35,256 nt of DNA, from the NCBI GenBank assembly GCA_025936915.1, contig JAICSK010000007.1, positions 1 to 35,256 of the forward strand, read 5' to 3'. The stretch comes from Nocardioides sp. GTDB taxonomy: Bacteria > Actinomycetota > Actinomycetes > Propionibacteriales > Nocardioidaceae. A program made the translations under genes and the position numbers. This document shows positions 1-12,856 of this stretch, piece by piece. Positions within the stretch are counted from its first letter, which is position 1. Each line of letters begins with the position of its first letter. The notes beneath the pieces were generated by a model. It saw only the letters and a program-made list of their open reading frames with translations, did no database searches and was not told the origin of the DNA.

Positions 1-505
1 AGGGCAGCGTGCCGTTCTTGCGGACCTCGGTGAGGCGCTCGGCCAGCGACTGCGCGATCTTGATCGGCAGCGGGAAGAGCTCCGCGGTGTCGTCGCAGGC
101 GTAGCCGAACATCAGGCCCTGGTCGCCGGCCCCCTGCTTGTCCATCGCGTCGACCGACCCGGTACGCGACTCGTGGCCGGTGTCGACGCCCTGCGCGATG
201 TCGCCCGACTGTCCGCCGATGGCGACCATCACGCCGCACGACGCTCCGTCGAAGCCCTTCTCGGAGGAGTCGTAGCCGATCCGCAGGATCCGGTCGCGGA
301 CGATCTGCTTGATGTCGACGTACCCCGTGGTCGTCACCTCGCCCGCCACGACCACGAGACCGGTGGTGAGCAGGGTCTCCACGGCGACCCGGCTGTGCGG
401 GTCCTGCCGGATCATCTCGTCGAGGACCGAGTCGCTGATCTGGTCGGCGATCTTGTCGGGATGTCCCTCGGTGACGGATTCGGAGGTGAAGAGGCGTCCG
501 GTCAC
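1..505 (-). CDS. metK: S-adenosylmethionine synthetase, N-terminal part (runs off the window edge; GTG start at 505)
   Basis: Minus-strand translation reads (M)[23 protein letters not shown]...[60 protein letters not shown] Shine-Dalgarno upstream of the GTG. Confidence 0.95.
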   Translation of the reverse strand, partial: MTGRLFTSESVTEGHPDKIADQISDSVLDEMIRQDPHSRVAVETLLTTGLVVVAGEVTTTGYVDIKQIVRDRILRIGYDSSEKGFDGASCGVMVAIGGQSGDIAQGVDTGHESRTGSVDAMDKQGAGDQGLMFGYACDDTAELFPLPIKIAQSLAERLTEVRKNGTLP

Positions 506-594
506 GGTGTCAGTGGCTCCTGGTTCAGCTGGCTGAGGATCGGCGGTCACGATAGCGGGCGGGCGGCGAGTGGCCAGGCCCGGTCGTGAGGTGG

Positions 595-1875
595 TCAGTC
601 GGGCCCGTGGGTCGTCGTATCCGGCTCGAGGCGGCGTGCGACCTGGTCCCAGACGGCATGGGCGAGCGCGGTCTTGGACCCCGGTGGTACGTCGGCCTCG
701 GTGCCGTCCGCGGCGAGGATCACGGCCTGGTTGTCGTCGGCGCCGAAGACGGCGCCGCCGCGGACGTCGTTGACGACGAGCAGGTCGCAGCCCTTGCGGG
801 CGAGCTTGGCGCGTCCCAGGTCGAGCACCGACCCGGTGTCGTCCCCCGTCTCGGCGGCGAAGCCGACGACGACCTGGCCGGGGCGCAGCCGTGCGTGGGA
901 GATCTCCGCGAGTATGTCGGGGGTCTGGGTGAGCTCCAGGGCCGGAGCGGAGCCGTCCGAGGCCTTCTTGATCTTCCGGTCGGTCGCGGACACCGGGCGG
1001 AAGTCGGCCGGCGCGGCGGCCATCACCACCGCGTCGGCGGACCCGGAGGCGGACACCACGGCGTCGCGCAGCTCCTCGGTCGTCTCGACCCGGACCACCT
1101 TCACCCCGGCGGGGTCGGGCAGGGTGACATTGGCGGCCACCAGCGTGACCTCGGCCCCACGAGATGCGGCGGCCCGGGCCAGGGCGATGCCTTGGCGGCC
1201 CGACGAGCGGTTGCCGAGATAGCGCACGGGGTCGAGCGGCTCGCGGGTGCCCCCTGCCGACACCACGACGCTCCGGCCGGCCAGGTCGGGCGCCGCGACG
1301 CCTCGCGCGAGGACGTCCTGGCAGATCGCGAAGATCTCGTCGGGCTCGGGCAACCGGCCCTTGCCGGTGTCGACGCCGGTCAGCCGGCCGACGGCGGGCT
1401 CGATCACCAGTGCCCCGCGCCGGCGCAGCGTGGCGACGTTGGCCCTGGTGGCCTCGTGCTCCCACATCTCGGTGTGCATCGCGGGCGCGAACACCACGGG
1501 GCAACGGGCCGTCAGCAGCACGTTGGTGAGCAGGTCGTCGGCACGGCCGTGGGCGGCCCGCGCCAGCAGGTCGGCGGTCGCCGGAGCCACGACCACCAGG
1601 TCGGCGGCCTGGCCGAGGCGCACGTGGGGGACCTCGTGGACCGACTCCCACACCTCGGTGCGGACCGGCTTCCCGGACAGGGCTGCCCAGGTGGCCTCGC
1701 CGACGAAGTGCAGGGCCGAGGCCGTCGGTACGACGGTGACGTCGTGGCCCGACTCGGTGAAGCGACGGAGCAGCTCGGCGGCCTTGTACGCCGCGATCCC
1801 ACCGGCCACGCCGAGGACGACAGAAGGCCGACCCCCCGCCTCGGTGGAGGCGCCGGGATCGGCCATGTCGCTCAT
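595..1875 (-). CDS. coaBC: Bifunctional phosphopantothenoylcysteine decarboxylase/phosphopantothenate--cysteine ligase
   Basis: ORF 595..2082 trimmed to MSDMADPG...; [52 protein letters not shown] motifs. Confidence 0.93.
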   Translation of the reverse strand: MSDMADPGASTEAGGRPSVVLGVAGGIAAYKAAELLRRFTESGHDVTVVPTASALHFVGEATWAALSGKPVRTEVWESVHEVPHVRLGQAADLVVVAPATADLLARAAHGRADDLLTNVLLTARCPVVFAPAMHTEMWEHEATRANVATLRRRGALVIEPAVGRLTGVDTGKGRLPEPDEIFAICQDVLARGVAAPDLAGRSVVVSAGGTREPLDPVRYLGNRSSGRQGIALARAAASRGAEVTLVAANVTLPDPAGVKVVRVETTEELRDAVVSASGSADAVVMAAAPADFRPVSATDRKIKKASDGSAPALELTQTPDILAEISHARLRPGQVVVGFAAETGDDTGSVLDLGRAKLARKGCDLLVVNDVRGGAVFGADDNQAVILAADGTEADVPPGSKTALAHAVWDQVARRLEPDTTTHGPD

Positions 1876-1894
1876 GGTCGTGAGGAGGGTCGGC

Positions 1895-2224
1895 TCACTC
1901 GGCCGAGAAGCCGGCGTCGAGGGAGGCTGCCTTGCGGGCCTCCTCCTCGGCCGCCAGCTCGGCCGGGTCGACGTCCTCGCAGGTGAGCAGGTCGTCGTTG
2001 ATCTCACGGAGCGCGATCGACAGGGGCTTCTCCTGCACGTGGGTCTCGACCAGCGGCCCGACGTACTCGAGCAGGCCCTCACCGAGCTGGGAGTAGTAGG
2101 CGTTGATCTGCCGCGCGCGCTTGGCGCTGTAGAGGACGAGCTTGTACTTGCTGTCGGTCTTGGTCAGCAGGTCGTCGATCGAGGGGTTGGTCACGCCCTC
2201 GGCGGCGGGGGTGGGGGCAGACAC
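1895..2224 (-). CDS. rpoZ: DNA-directed RNA polymerase omega subunit
   Basis: ORF 1895..2626 trimmed to GTG start at 2224: [44 protein letters not shown]...; context gmk-rpoZ-coaBC. Confidence 0.93.
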   Translation of the reverse strand: MSAPTPAAEGVTNPSIDDLLTKTDSKYKLVLYSAKRARQINAYYSQLGEGLLEYVGPLVETHVQEKPLSIALREINDDLLTCEDVDPAELAAEEEARKAASLDAGFSAE

Positions 2225-2250
2225 TCGGGCAGCCTCACAGGAAGTCGGGA

Positions 2251-2841
2251 TCAGGATCGGCCCAGGTGGCCGACCATCAAGGCTACCAATTCCTCTGCGG
2301 CATCGTGAATTTCGGTGTTGACGACGGTGACGTCGAACTCCGTCTCGGCGGCCAGCTCGACCCGGGCCGTCGCGAGCCGGCGATCCCGCTCGTCGGCCCT
2401 CTCCGTGCCGCGCCCCTCGAGCCGGCGTACCAGCTCCTCCCAGCTGGGCGGCGCCAGGAACACCATGAACGCCTCCGGCATCACCGCATGCACCTGTCGC
2501 GCGCCTTGGAGGTCGATCTCGAGGAGGGACATCCGTCCGGCGGCCAGGGCCTCGTCCACCGGCGCCCGCGGCGTGCCGTAGCGAGCAGCGCCGTGGACGA
2601 CCGCCCACTCCAGCAGCTCGTCGCATTCGACCATCCGGTCGAACTCCGCCTCGGAGACGAACCAGTAGTGGACGCCGTGCACCTCGCCCGGTCGCGGAGC
2701 GCGGGTGGTCGCCGAGACCGAGATCCAGATCTCGGGGTGGTGTGCCCGGATGTCGGCCGACACCGAGCCCTTGCCGACCGCGGTCGGTCCGGCCAGGACG
2801 GTCAGCCGTGAACGACGAGCTGGCGCGTCGTTGTCGCTCAC
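2251..2841 (-). CDS. gmk: Guanylate kinase
   Basis: [21 protein letters not shown]-loop, [35 protein letters not shown] start at 2841. Confidence 0.95.
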   Translation of the reverse strand: MSDNDAPARRSRLTVLAGPTAVGKGSVSADIRAHHPEIWISVSATTRAPRPGEVHGVHYWFVSEAEFDRMVECDELLEWAVVHGAARYGTPRAPVDEALAAGRMSLLEIDLQGARQVHAVMPEAFMVFLAPPSWEELVRRLEGRGTERADERDRRLATARVELAAETEFDVTVVNTEIHDAAEELVALMVGHLGRS

Positions 2842-3158
2842 TCGCCGGGCGCGAACTCGCGCTCGAGTGCCGCCACCTGCTTGGCCCCGAGCCCCCGCAC
2901 CCGGCGGCTCTCGGCGATGCCGATCCGCTCCATCAGCTGCTTGGCGCGCACCTTGCCGACCCCGGGCATCGAGCACAGCAGGTCGACCACGCGCATCTTT
3001 CCGATGACCTCGTTGCGGTGACCCTCGTGGAGCACGTCCGAGATGGAGGCCCCGGAGTTCTTGAGGCGGTTCTTCACCTCGGCGCGCTCGCGGCGCGACG
3101 CCGCGGCCTTGTCGAGAGCCGCCTGGCGCTGCTCGGGAGTGAGCGGTGGAAGAGCCAA
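2838..3158 (-). CDS. mihF: Actinobacterial integration host factor (mIHF/sIHF family)
   Basis: TTG start at 3158 with AAAGGA upstream; [42 protein letters not shown]...[31 protein letters not shown]; next to gmk. Confidence 0.93.
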   Translation of the reverse strand: MALPPLTPEQRQAALDKAAASRRERAEVKNRLKNSGASISDVLHEGHRNEVIGKMRVVDLLCSMPGVGKVRAKQLMERIGIAESRRVRGLGAKQVAALEREFAPGE

Positions 3159-3375
3159 GGCACATCCTTTGTCCGACGAGCACGGTGCCGATCCGGGCCG
3201 GCCCGGTCGACCCTCGTTGGTCCTCTGCCGGATCCTGGTCGCACCGTGTCCGACCGGGGGGAGTCGGCAGGGCGCCAATCTAGTCAGCAGGCACACGCAC
3301 GGGCAACGGGACCCCGCGCCCTCTCCGGTCGTCCGCTCGCCGGAGCACCCGACTTCGTGCCGGGCGGACGACCCG

Positions 3376-3819
3376 TCAGAGATCGAGCGGGGTGTGGCAG
3401 ACGTCGAGCACCTCCTGCTGCAGGGTGCCGAAGGCCTGCTGCGTGTCGCTCGCCGCGAGCTGGGCCGCGGCACGTCTGATGAGGGCGCGGTCCTCGGTGG
3501 TCAGGCCCGCGGGCGGGTGGGTCGCGTCGTACGTCGCGGGGTCGACGCCGGCGTGCCGCAACGCGGTGTCCAGCGCCTGGATCCGGGTCACCAGCAGCTG
3601 CCAGTCGTCCGAGACGTCGTCGGGCGCCCGCCCTTCGAGGTCCTCGAAGATCGGCAGGGCCCGGATCAGGGCCGTCGGGTCGTTGCTGTGCGCCAGCGAG
3701 CCGAGCTCGGACTGGTGGTCGCGAACGGCCGCGCAGTAGCTCTGACCGTGGCCGCAACCGCCGACCAGCGACGCCAGCACCAGCGTCACGGCGGTGACCG
3801 CTCCGCGACCGAGACTCAT
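3376..3819 (-). CDS. Small predicted lipoprotein, function unknown, translationally coupled to pyrF
   Basis: 147 aa ORF with signal peptide and lipobox-like LASLVGGC; start overlaps the pyrF stop (ATGA). Confidence 0.75.
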   Translation of the reverse strand: MSLGRGAVTAVTLVLASLVGGCGHGQSYCAAVRDHQSELGSLAHSNDPTALIRALPIFEDLEGRAPDDVSDDWQLLVTRIQALDTALRHAGVDPATYDATHPPAGLTTEDRALIRRAAAQLAASDTQQAFGTLQQEVLDVCHTPLDL

Positions 3820-4634
3820 GCGGTCAGCTCACGCAGCCGCCCGTTCAGGCGGTCGGCCGCCTCGGCCAGGCCTTCGGGTCCGACCCCGAGCAGCTCGCGC
3901 GAGGTGCTCGGCAGGACGTGGCCGACCTCGGCCCCGAAGACCCGCCGAAGGTCGTCGACGGTGCCGCCCTGCGCGCCGTACCCGGGGGCGAGCAGCGGTC
4001 CGTTGATGTCGAGGCGATGGTCTCCACGCTCGACGGTCGCGCCGACGACGGCCCCGAACGACCCGAGCGGTTCGGCGCCCTCGTTGAGCCATCGGAGGTG
4101 GTCGAGCACGCGGTCGGCGACCGTCCCGGCGCCGGTACGTGCCTCCTGCACCTCCGGTCCTTCGGGGTTGGAGGTCAGCGCCAGCACGAAGACGCCGGCG
4201 TCGTGCTTGCGGGCGGTGTCGACCATCGGGGTGAGCGAGCCGACTCCGAGGTACGGGCTGGCCGTGATCGCGTCGACCGCGAGCGGCGACGACGGGTCGA
4301 GGTAGGCGTCGGCGTAGGCCTGGCTGGTCGAGCCGATGTCGCCGCGCTTGACGTCGAGGAGCACCAGCGCCCCGGCCCTGCGACACGTCTCGATCAGCCG
4401 CTCCAGCACCGCGACGCCCCGGCTGCCGAAGCGCTCGTAGAAGGCCGATTGCGGCTTGACCACGGCCACGCGCGGTGCCAGCGCCTCCCCCGCCGTCAGG
4501 GCGAAGCGCTCCAGCCCCGCGAGGTCGTCGTCGAGCCCCCAGTCGTGCAGCAGGGAGGCGTGCGGGTCGATGCCCGCGCAGAGCGGGCCACGCTGCGCGA
4601 CGGCCGCGTGGAGACGGGCTCCGAAGGTGGTCAT
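3816..4634 (-). CDS. pyrF: Orotidine-5'-phosphate decarboxylase
   Basis: PLCAGIDPHASLL, VLLDVKRGDIGSTSQAYADAYL, APGYGAQGG motifs. Confidence 0.95.
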   Translation of the reverse strand: MTTFGARLHAAVAQRGPLCAGIDPHASLLHDWGLDDDLAGLERFALTAGEALAPRVAVVKPQSAFYERFGSRGVAVLERLIETCRRAGALVLLDVKRGDIGSTSQAYADAYLDPSSPLAVDAITASPYLGVGSLTPMVDTARKHDAGVFVLALTSNPEGPEVQEARTGAGTVADRVLDHLRWLNEGAEPLGSFGAVVGATVERGDHRLDINGPLLAPGYGAQGGTVDDLRRVFGAEVGHVLPSTSRELLGVGPEGLAEAADRLNGRLRELTA

Positions 4635-5482
4635 GCGTCGTCCTCTCCTGGGAGCGGGTCGGGTTCGGGGGCGAGCTCACGCGCGATCCGGAACGCCGAG
4701 GTCGGGTCGTGGAACAGGGCGGTCCCGACCTGGACGGCCCGAGCGCCGGCATCGAGGTGGGCCCGTGCGTCGTCGGCGTCCATGATGCCGCCACAGCCGA
4801 TCACGGCCGTGTCCGGGAGCGCTCGCGCCACCTCGGCGACGCAGCGGAGAGCCTGAGGCCGGATCGCGGGGCCACTCAGGCCGCCGGGCCTGCCGTCGGG
4901 CAGCGCGGCCGGGAGTGCGTTGCCGACCACGACCGCGTCGGCGCCGGCCTCGACGGCCGCCTTCGCGGTCTCGACCACCCGTACGACGTCGCTGCGCAGC
5001 TTGACCAGCAGGAGGACCCCTGCCCGCAGGTCGCGCCGGCAGGACCCGACCACGCTGGCGGCCTGGAACGGCTCACGAGCGTCGAACAGCCCCGACCCGA
5101 CGGGGTCGGGTACGGACAGGTTCACCTCGAGGGCGGCCACGCCGTCGGTCCGGCCGAGGGTGCGCGACAGCTCGGCGTACTCCCCGAGCGAGTGGCCGGC
5201 GATGCTCACCACGACCGTCGCCCCGAGCTCGACCAGAGGGGGCAGCTCCTCGCGGACGAAGGCCGTGACACCGGGGTTCTGCAGGCCGATCGCGTTGACC
5301 AGGCCGCTCGGCGACTCGACGATCCGCGGCTCGGCGCCGCCCGGTCGCGGCTGTAGCGTCACGGAGCGGGTGACGAAACCGCCCAGCTCCGAGAGGTCGC
5401 CGTACGCCGCGAGGTCGCGGCCGGTGCCGCCGCAGCCGGAAGCCGTCAGGACCGGGTTTCCGAACGGCCAGTCGGCGCTCAC
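4631..5482 (-). CDS. Class 1B dihydroorotate dehydrogenase-like catalytic subunit with non-canonical active-site residues
   Basis: GTG start at 5482; PNP..ASG, GLVNAIGLQNPGV, PGGLSGPAIRPQAL, GCGGIMDADDA, VQVGTALFHDP are PyrDB-family hallmarks; overlaps the pyrK-like stop (GTGA). Confidence 0.85.
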   Translation of the reverse strand: MSADWPFGNPVLTASGCGGTGRDLAAYGDLSELGGFVTRSVTLQPRPGGAEPRIVESPSGLVNAIGLQNPGVTAFVREELPPLVELGATVVVSIAGHSLGEYAELSRTLGRTDGVAALEVNLSVPDPVGSGLFDAREPFQAASVVGSCRRDLRAGVLLLVKLRSDVVRVVETAKAAVEAGADAVVVGNALPAALPDGRPGGLSGPAIRPQALRCVAEVARALPDTAVIGCGGIMDADDARAHLDAGARAVQVGTALFHDPTSAFRIARELAPEPDPLPGEDDA

Positions 5483-6339
5483 CCCAGCGCCTCCCAGTCG
5501 ACCAGACCGCACCGGAACACCGGGCCGTCGACGCAGGCGCGTACGACGTGCGGGTCCCCCGCGTCGTCGAGCACCGGCACCGGGCAGCCCTGGCAGAGAC
5601 CGGTGGCGCAGGTCAGTGGACGCTCCAGCGCGACCTGGCAGCTGGTCTCCGAGCCGGCGACCGCGCCCGCGACGAACCGGAGCGTGGCCGTCGGCGCCGC
5701 GACGTACACCACGTCCACCTCCGGGAGCGCCCGGAGCACCGCCGCGGTCACGTCGCCCGCCGCGACCTCCACCTGGCCGACGCTGCGCCGGGCGGCGAGC
5801 GGCTCGAGGAGGTGAGCGTCGTCGGTGCCGCCGAGCACGAGCCGTACGCCGCAGCCGCGTTCGCGCAGCCGTTCGGCGAGCGACGTCAGGGCAGCCGCGG
5901 CGTACCCCTCGCCGACGAGGAGACACCGTGCGGGGTCCCGCGGCAGCGCGAACGGCCGCCCGAGGGGACCGGTGACGTCGACCCGCGCCCCTACCGGCAG
6001 CGCGGCCAGCGCCCGGGTGCCCGGGCCGCGCTCCTCGACCACGATCTCGACGACCGCACGGTGGCCTCCCATGGGTGCGACCCGGTGGATCCAGAACGCG
6101 CGCCGACCCAGATGGCCGTCATCCACCGACACCGCCAGGAAGCTGCCCGGCCGGGACCGCTCCCCCACACCGGGGGCGACCAGGCTGAGGTGGCGGTAGG
6201 CGCCGAGGGTCTTGGTGGCCAGCACCTCGGCGGTCACGTGCACCGGACCGGTCACGAGCCCGCGTCGTCGAGGGCCCTGTCGATCACCCTGTCGATCCGT
6301 CGGTCGATCCGTCGGTCGAGGGCTCACTCGGTCGGTCAT
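5479..6339 (-). CDS. pyrK: PyrK-like electron-transfer subunit (FAD/2Fe-2S), divergent
   Basis: C-x4-C-x2-C...C cluster motif (CATGLCQGC...VVRACVDGPVFRC); ATG at 6339 overlaps the pyrD stop (ATGA); alternative GTG start at 6255. Confidence 0.82.
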   Translation of the reverse strand: MTDRVSPRPTDRPTDRQGDRQGPRRRGLVTGPVHVTAEVLATKTLGAYRHLSLVAPGVGERSRPGSFLAVSVDDGHLGRRAFWIHRVAPMGGHRAVVEIVVEERGPGTRALAALPVGARVDVTGPLGRPFALPRDPARCLLVGEGYAAAALTSLAERLRERGCGVRLVLGGTDDAHLLEPLAARRSVGQVEVAAGDVTAAVLRALPEVDVVYVAAPTATLRFVAGAVAGSETSCQVALERPLTCATGLCQGCPVPVLDDAGDPHVVRACVDGPVFRCGLVDWEALG

Positions 6340-7414
6340 CCGAGCAGTCCCTTGACCACGCGTCGCGGCCAGAGCGGTCCGCCGTAGACGAACGCGGTGT
6401 AGGCCTGCACCAGGTCGGCGCCCGCCCGCTGCCGTTCGCGTACGTCGTGGGCGCTGGAGACGCCGCCGACCGAGATCAGGGTGATCGCGCTGTCGTGGGA
6501 GCGCAGCAGCCGAAGCACCTCGATCGAGCGCCGCCGCAGCACGGGGCCGGAGAGACCGCCGGCCCCGATCTCCTCGACCGTGGCCGCGGGAGTGCGCAGG
6601 CCGTCGCGGGAGATCGTGGTGTTCGTCGCGATCAGGCCCTCCAGGGCACGGTCGCGGGCGAGCTCACCCACGGCGACGACGTCCTCGTCGGCGAGGTCGG
6701 GGGCGATCTTCACGCACAGCGGGACCGGGCGGCGGGCCGCGTCGTCGGCCACGCGACGTACCTCGTCCAGGAGCGGGCCGAGCCGGTCGACCGCCTGCAG
6801 CGAGCGCAGGCCCGGGGTGTTGGGCGAGGACACGTTGACGACGAGGTAGTCGGCGTACGGCGCGAGCAGCCGGGCGCTGGTGGCGTAGTCGGCGAGCACC
6901 GCGGCCTCGTCGTCCTCGGGGACCACCTTGGACTTGCCGATGTTGATCCCGAGCACCGGTCTGGTGGTGCGGCGTGGGACGTGGCCGATGGTGCCGGCGG
7001 CCCGGCGGTCGCGCCGGTCGAGCCGCGTGCTGCGCCGGGCGAGGCGGTGGGCGACGGCCTCGGCCCCGTCGTTGTTGAAGCCCATCCGGTTGACGATCGC
7101 CCGGTCCTCGGTCAGCCGGAAGAGTCGCGGTCGCTCGTTGCCCGGCTGGGCCAGCGCGGTCACCGTGCCGACCTCGACGAACCCGAACCCGAGGGCGGCC
7201 AGCGCGTCGATCCCGACGGCGTTCTTGTCGAAGCCGGCGGCCAGGCCGAGCGGGTTGCGGAACGAGAGCCCCATGGCCTCGACCGGGGCTGCCGGCGTGG
7301 CGACAGCGGTGCCGGCCAGCCCGCGCCCGGCCCGGATCGCCCGGAATCCCAGGTGGTGGGCCCGCTCCGGGTCGACCCGGCTGAGCACCGCCCGGAACAG
7401 GACGTCGTACGCCG

Positions 7415-7418
<4 letters not shown>
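6336..7418 (-). CDS. pyrD: Dihydroorotate dehydrogenase (quinone), class 2
   Basis: GTG start at 7418; [61 protein letters not shown]. Confidence 0.95.
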
Positions 7419-10749
<3,331 letters not shown>

Positions 10750-10750
<1 letters not shown>

Positions 10751-11898
10751 CAGTCGTCCCCTCGGTCCATCAGCCCGCAGAAGCGGTCGAAGAGGTAGGC
10801 CGCATCGTGGGGGCCGGCGGCGGCCTCGGGGTGGTACTGGACCGAGAAGGCCGTCAGCCGCCCGGGCTCGTCGCGGAGCTCGAGGCCCTCGACGACGTCG
10901 TCGTTGAGGCAGACGTGGCTCACCGTCGCGGCCCCGAAGGGAGTCGCGGTCGCAGCGTCGAGCGGGGCCCGGACCGCGAACCCGTGGTTGTGCGCGGTGA
11001 CCTCGACCTTCCCCGTCGTACGGTCCAGCACCGGCTGGTTGATCCCGCGGTGGCCGTAGGTGAGCTTGTAGGTGTCGAAGCCGAGGGCGCGGCCGAACAG
11101 CTGGTTGCCGAAGCAGATCCCGAAGTAGGGCAGCCCGCGTTCGAGTGCTCCACGCAGCAGCTCGACCTGTCCGGTCGTCGCCGCCGGGTCACCGGGCCCG
11201 TTGGAGAAGAACAACCCGTCCGGCGAGACCGCCAGCACCTCGTCGAGGGTCGCGGTGGCCGGCAGCACGTGGGTCTCGATGCCGCGCTCGGCCATCATCC
11301 GCGGCGTGTTCGCCTTGATCCCCAGGTCGAGGGCCGCGACGGTGAACCGCCGGTCGCCGACCGGCGGTACGACGTACGGCCGAGGCGTCGACACCTCGGC
11401 GGACAGGTTGGCCCCGGCCATCTCCGAGGAGACCCGCACCCGTGCGAGCAGCGCCTCCGGGTCGGACTCGGTGGAGGAGATCCCCACCCGCATCGCCCCG
11501 CGTTCGCGCAGGTGGCGGGTGAGCGCCCGGGTGTCGATCCCCGAGATCCCGACGACGCCCTGGTCGCGGAGCGACTCCTCGAGCGGCCGACGCGACCGCC
11601 AGCTCGACGGGATGCGGGCGGGGTCGCGGACGACGTATCCGGCGACCCAGATGCGCGCGGACTCGGGGTCCTCGTCGTTGAGCCCGGTGTTGCCGATGTG
11701 GGGGGCGGTCATCACCACGACCTGACGGTGGTACGACGGGTCGGTGAGCGTCTCCTGGTAGCCGGTCATCCCGGTGGCGAACACCGCCTCGCCGAAGGTC
11801 TCGCCCTCGGCGCCGAAGGACTCCCCGCGGAACGTCCGGCCGTCCTCGAGGACCAGCAGAGCGGGCGCCTCGGTGGCATCGATGACATGCAGCGGCAC
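10750..11898 (-). CDS. carA: Carbamoyl-phosphate synthase small subunit (glutamine amidotransferase)
   Basis: GTG start at 11898 placed by [55 protein letters not shown]. Confidence 0.97.
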
Positions 11899-11903
11899 GC
11901 CGT

Positions 11904-11966
11904 ACCTCCTTCTCCGCCTCACGGGACGGATCGTTAAAGGATGTCGAGCGCTGCCGACCCTAGCAG
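11904..11966 (-). promoter_or_regulatory. carA promoter/leader: TAGGGT -10-like box, PyrR-binding-loop-like hairpin and overlapping Shine-Dalgarno
   Basis: Minus strand: ...TAGGGTCG...ACATCCTTTAACGATCCGTCCCGTGAGGCGGAGAAGGAGGT-ACGGC-GTG. UCCCGUGAGGC matches UCCNGNGAGGY; hairpin CCGUC/GGCGG; near-duplicate of 30601-30663. Confidence 0.85.
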
Positions 11967-12769
11967 CCGGCGTCTCGGATCCCGGAGACGAACCCGCTGA
12001 TCTCCGACAGTGTCAGCTCGTCGGCCTCGAGATGGGGCAGATGGGCGACACCGGGGAGGTGCACCACCCGGGCGTGCGGGATGGCGGAGGCCGCGCGCTC
12101 GACGTAGCCGTGGAGGTGCTGCAGGTCGAGCTCGCCGATCAGCAGCAGGGTGGGGACCTCGATCTCGCCGAGCCGGTCCCAGGCCTGGGCGTCGTCGCGC
12201 CGCTCCCCCGGGTCCTCGGCCTCGATGGCGATCCGGTTCATCTCGAGGAACAGCTCGCGCGGCTCCCCCTGCACCCGCTCGGGCGCCCGCGGACCGTCCA
12301 GCCAGACGACGGCGTCGATCCGGTTGATCTCCTCGACGTCCCCACGCTCCCACGCCTCGTCGGAGGCGTCGCTGAGCGCCTTCACCTCCGGCTCGTACTC
12401 CTCGGCCGGGCCGCCGGTGACCGCCGGCGCGATCAGGACCAGCCCACGCACCCGGTCCGGATGGTCGAGCGCCAGGTGCAGCGCGCCGCGCCCACCCATC
12501 GAGCACCCGATCACGATCGCGGAGCTGACGCCGTAGGCGTCCAGCACGGCCAGGGCGTCGTCGACCTGTGACCAGCCGTCCTCGGCGGTGTAGGTCGTGC
12601 TGCCGTAGCCACGCTGGTCGTAGGCCAGGCAGCGGTTGTCGGGCAGGCGCTCGATCACGTGCCGCCAGCTGCGCCGGTCGGTGACGCCGGCGTGGATGAG
12701 GAGAACGTCCGGTGATCCGCTCCCGTGTGACTCGGCGGCGAGGGTCGCGTTTCCTGAGGTGATCTGCAT
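11960..12769 (-). CDS. Alpha/beta-fold hydrolase
   Basis: [36 protein letters not shown] nucleophile elbow, [11 protein letters not shown] catalytic His region. Confidence 0.85.
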   Translation of the reverse strand: MQITSGNATLAAESHGSGSPDVLLIHAGVTDRRSWRHVIERLPDNRCLAYDQRGYGSTTYTAEDGWSQVDDALAVLDAYGVSSAIVIGCSMGGRGALHLALDHPDRVRGLVLIAPAVTGGPAEEYEPEVKALSDASDEAWERGDVEEINRIDAVVWLDGPRAPERVQGEPRELFLEMNRIAIEAEDPGERRDDAQAWDRLGEIEVPTLLLIGELDLQHLHGYVERAASAIPHARVVHLPGVAHLPHLEADELTLSEISGFVSGIRDAGC

Positions 12770-12856
12770 CGGTCGACAGTGAAGCCGTGCGCATCGCCGG
12801 GCTCAATGCATTTACCGTCGAGGCATCGGTCGGCGGCACCCTCTAGCGTCCTCGTC

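Noticed and set aside
586-1986. 466-aa plus-strand ORF
   Set aside because: Antisense to coaBC; no domain-like sequence.
11904-11966. Transcription-attenuation interpretation of the pyr leader
   Set aside because: No terminator hairpin with U-tract between the PyrR-like loop and the start codon; geometry favours Shine-Dalgarno occlusion.
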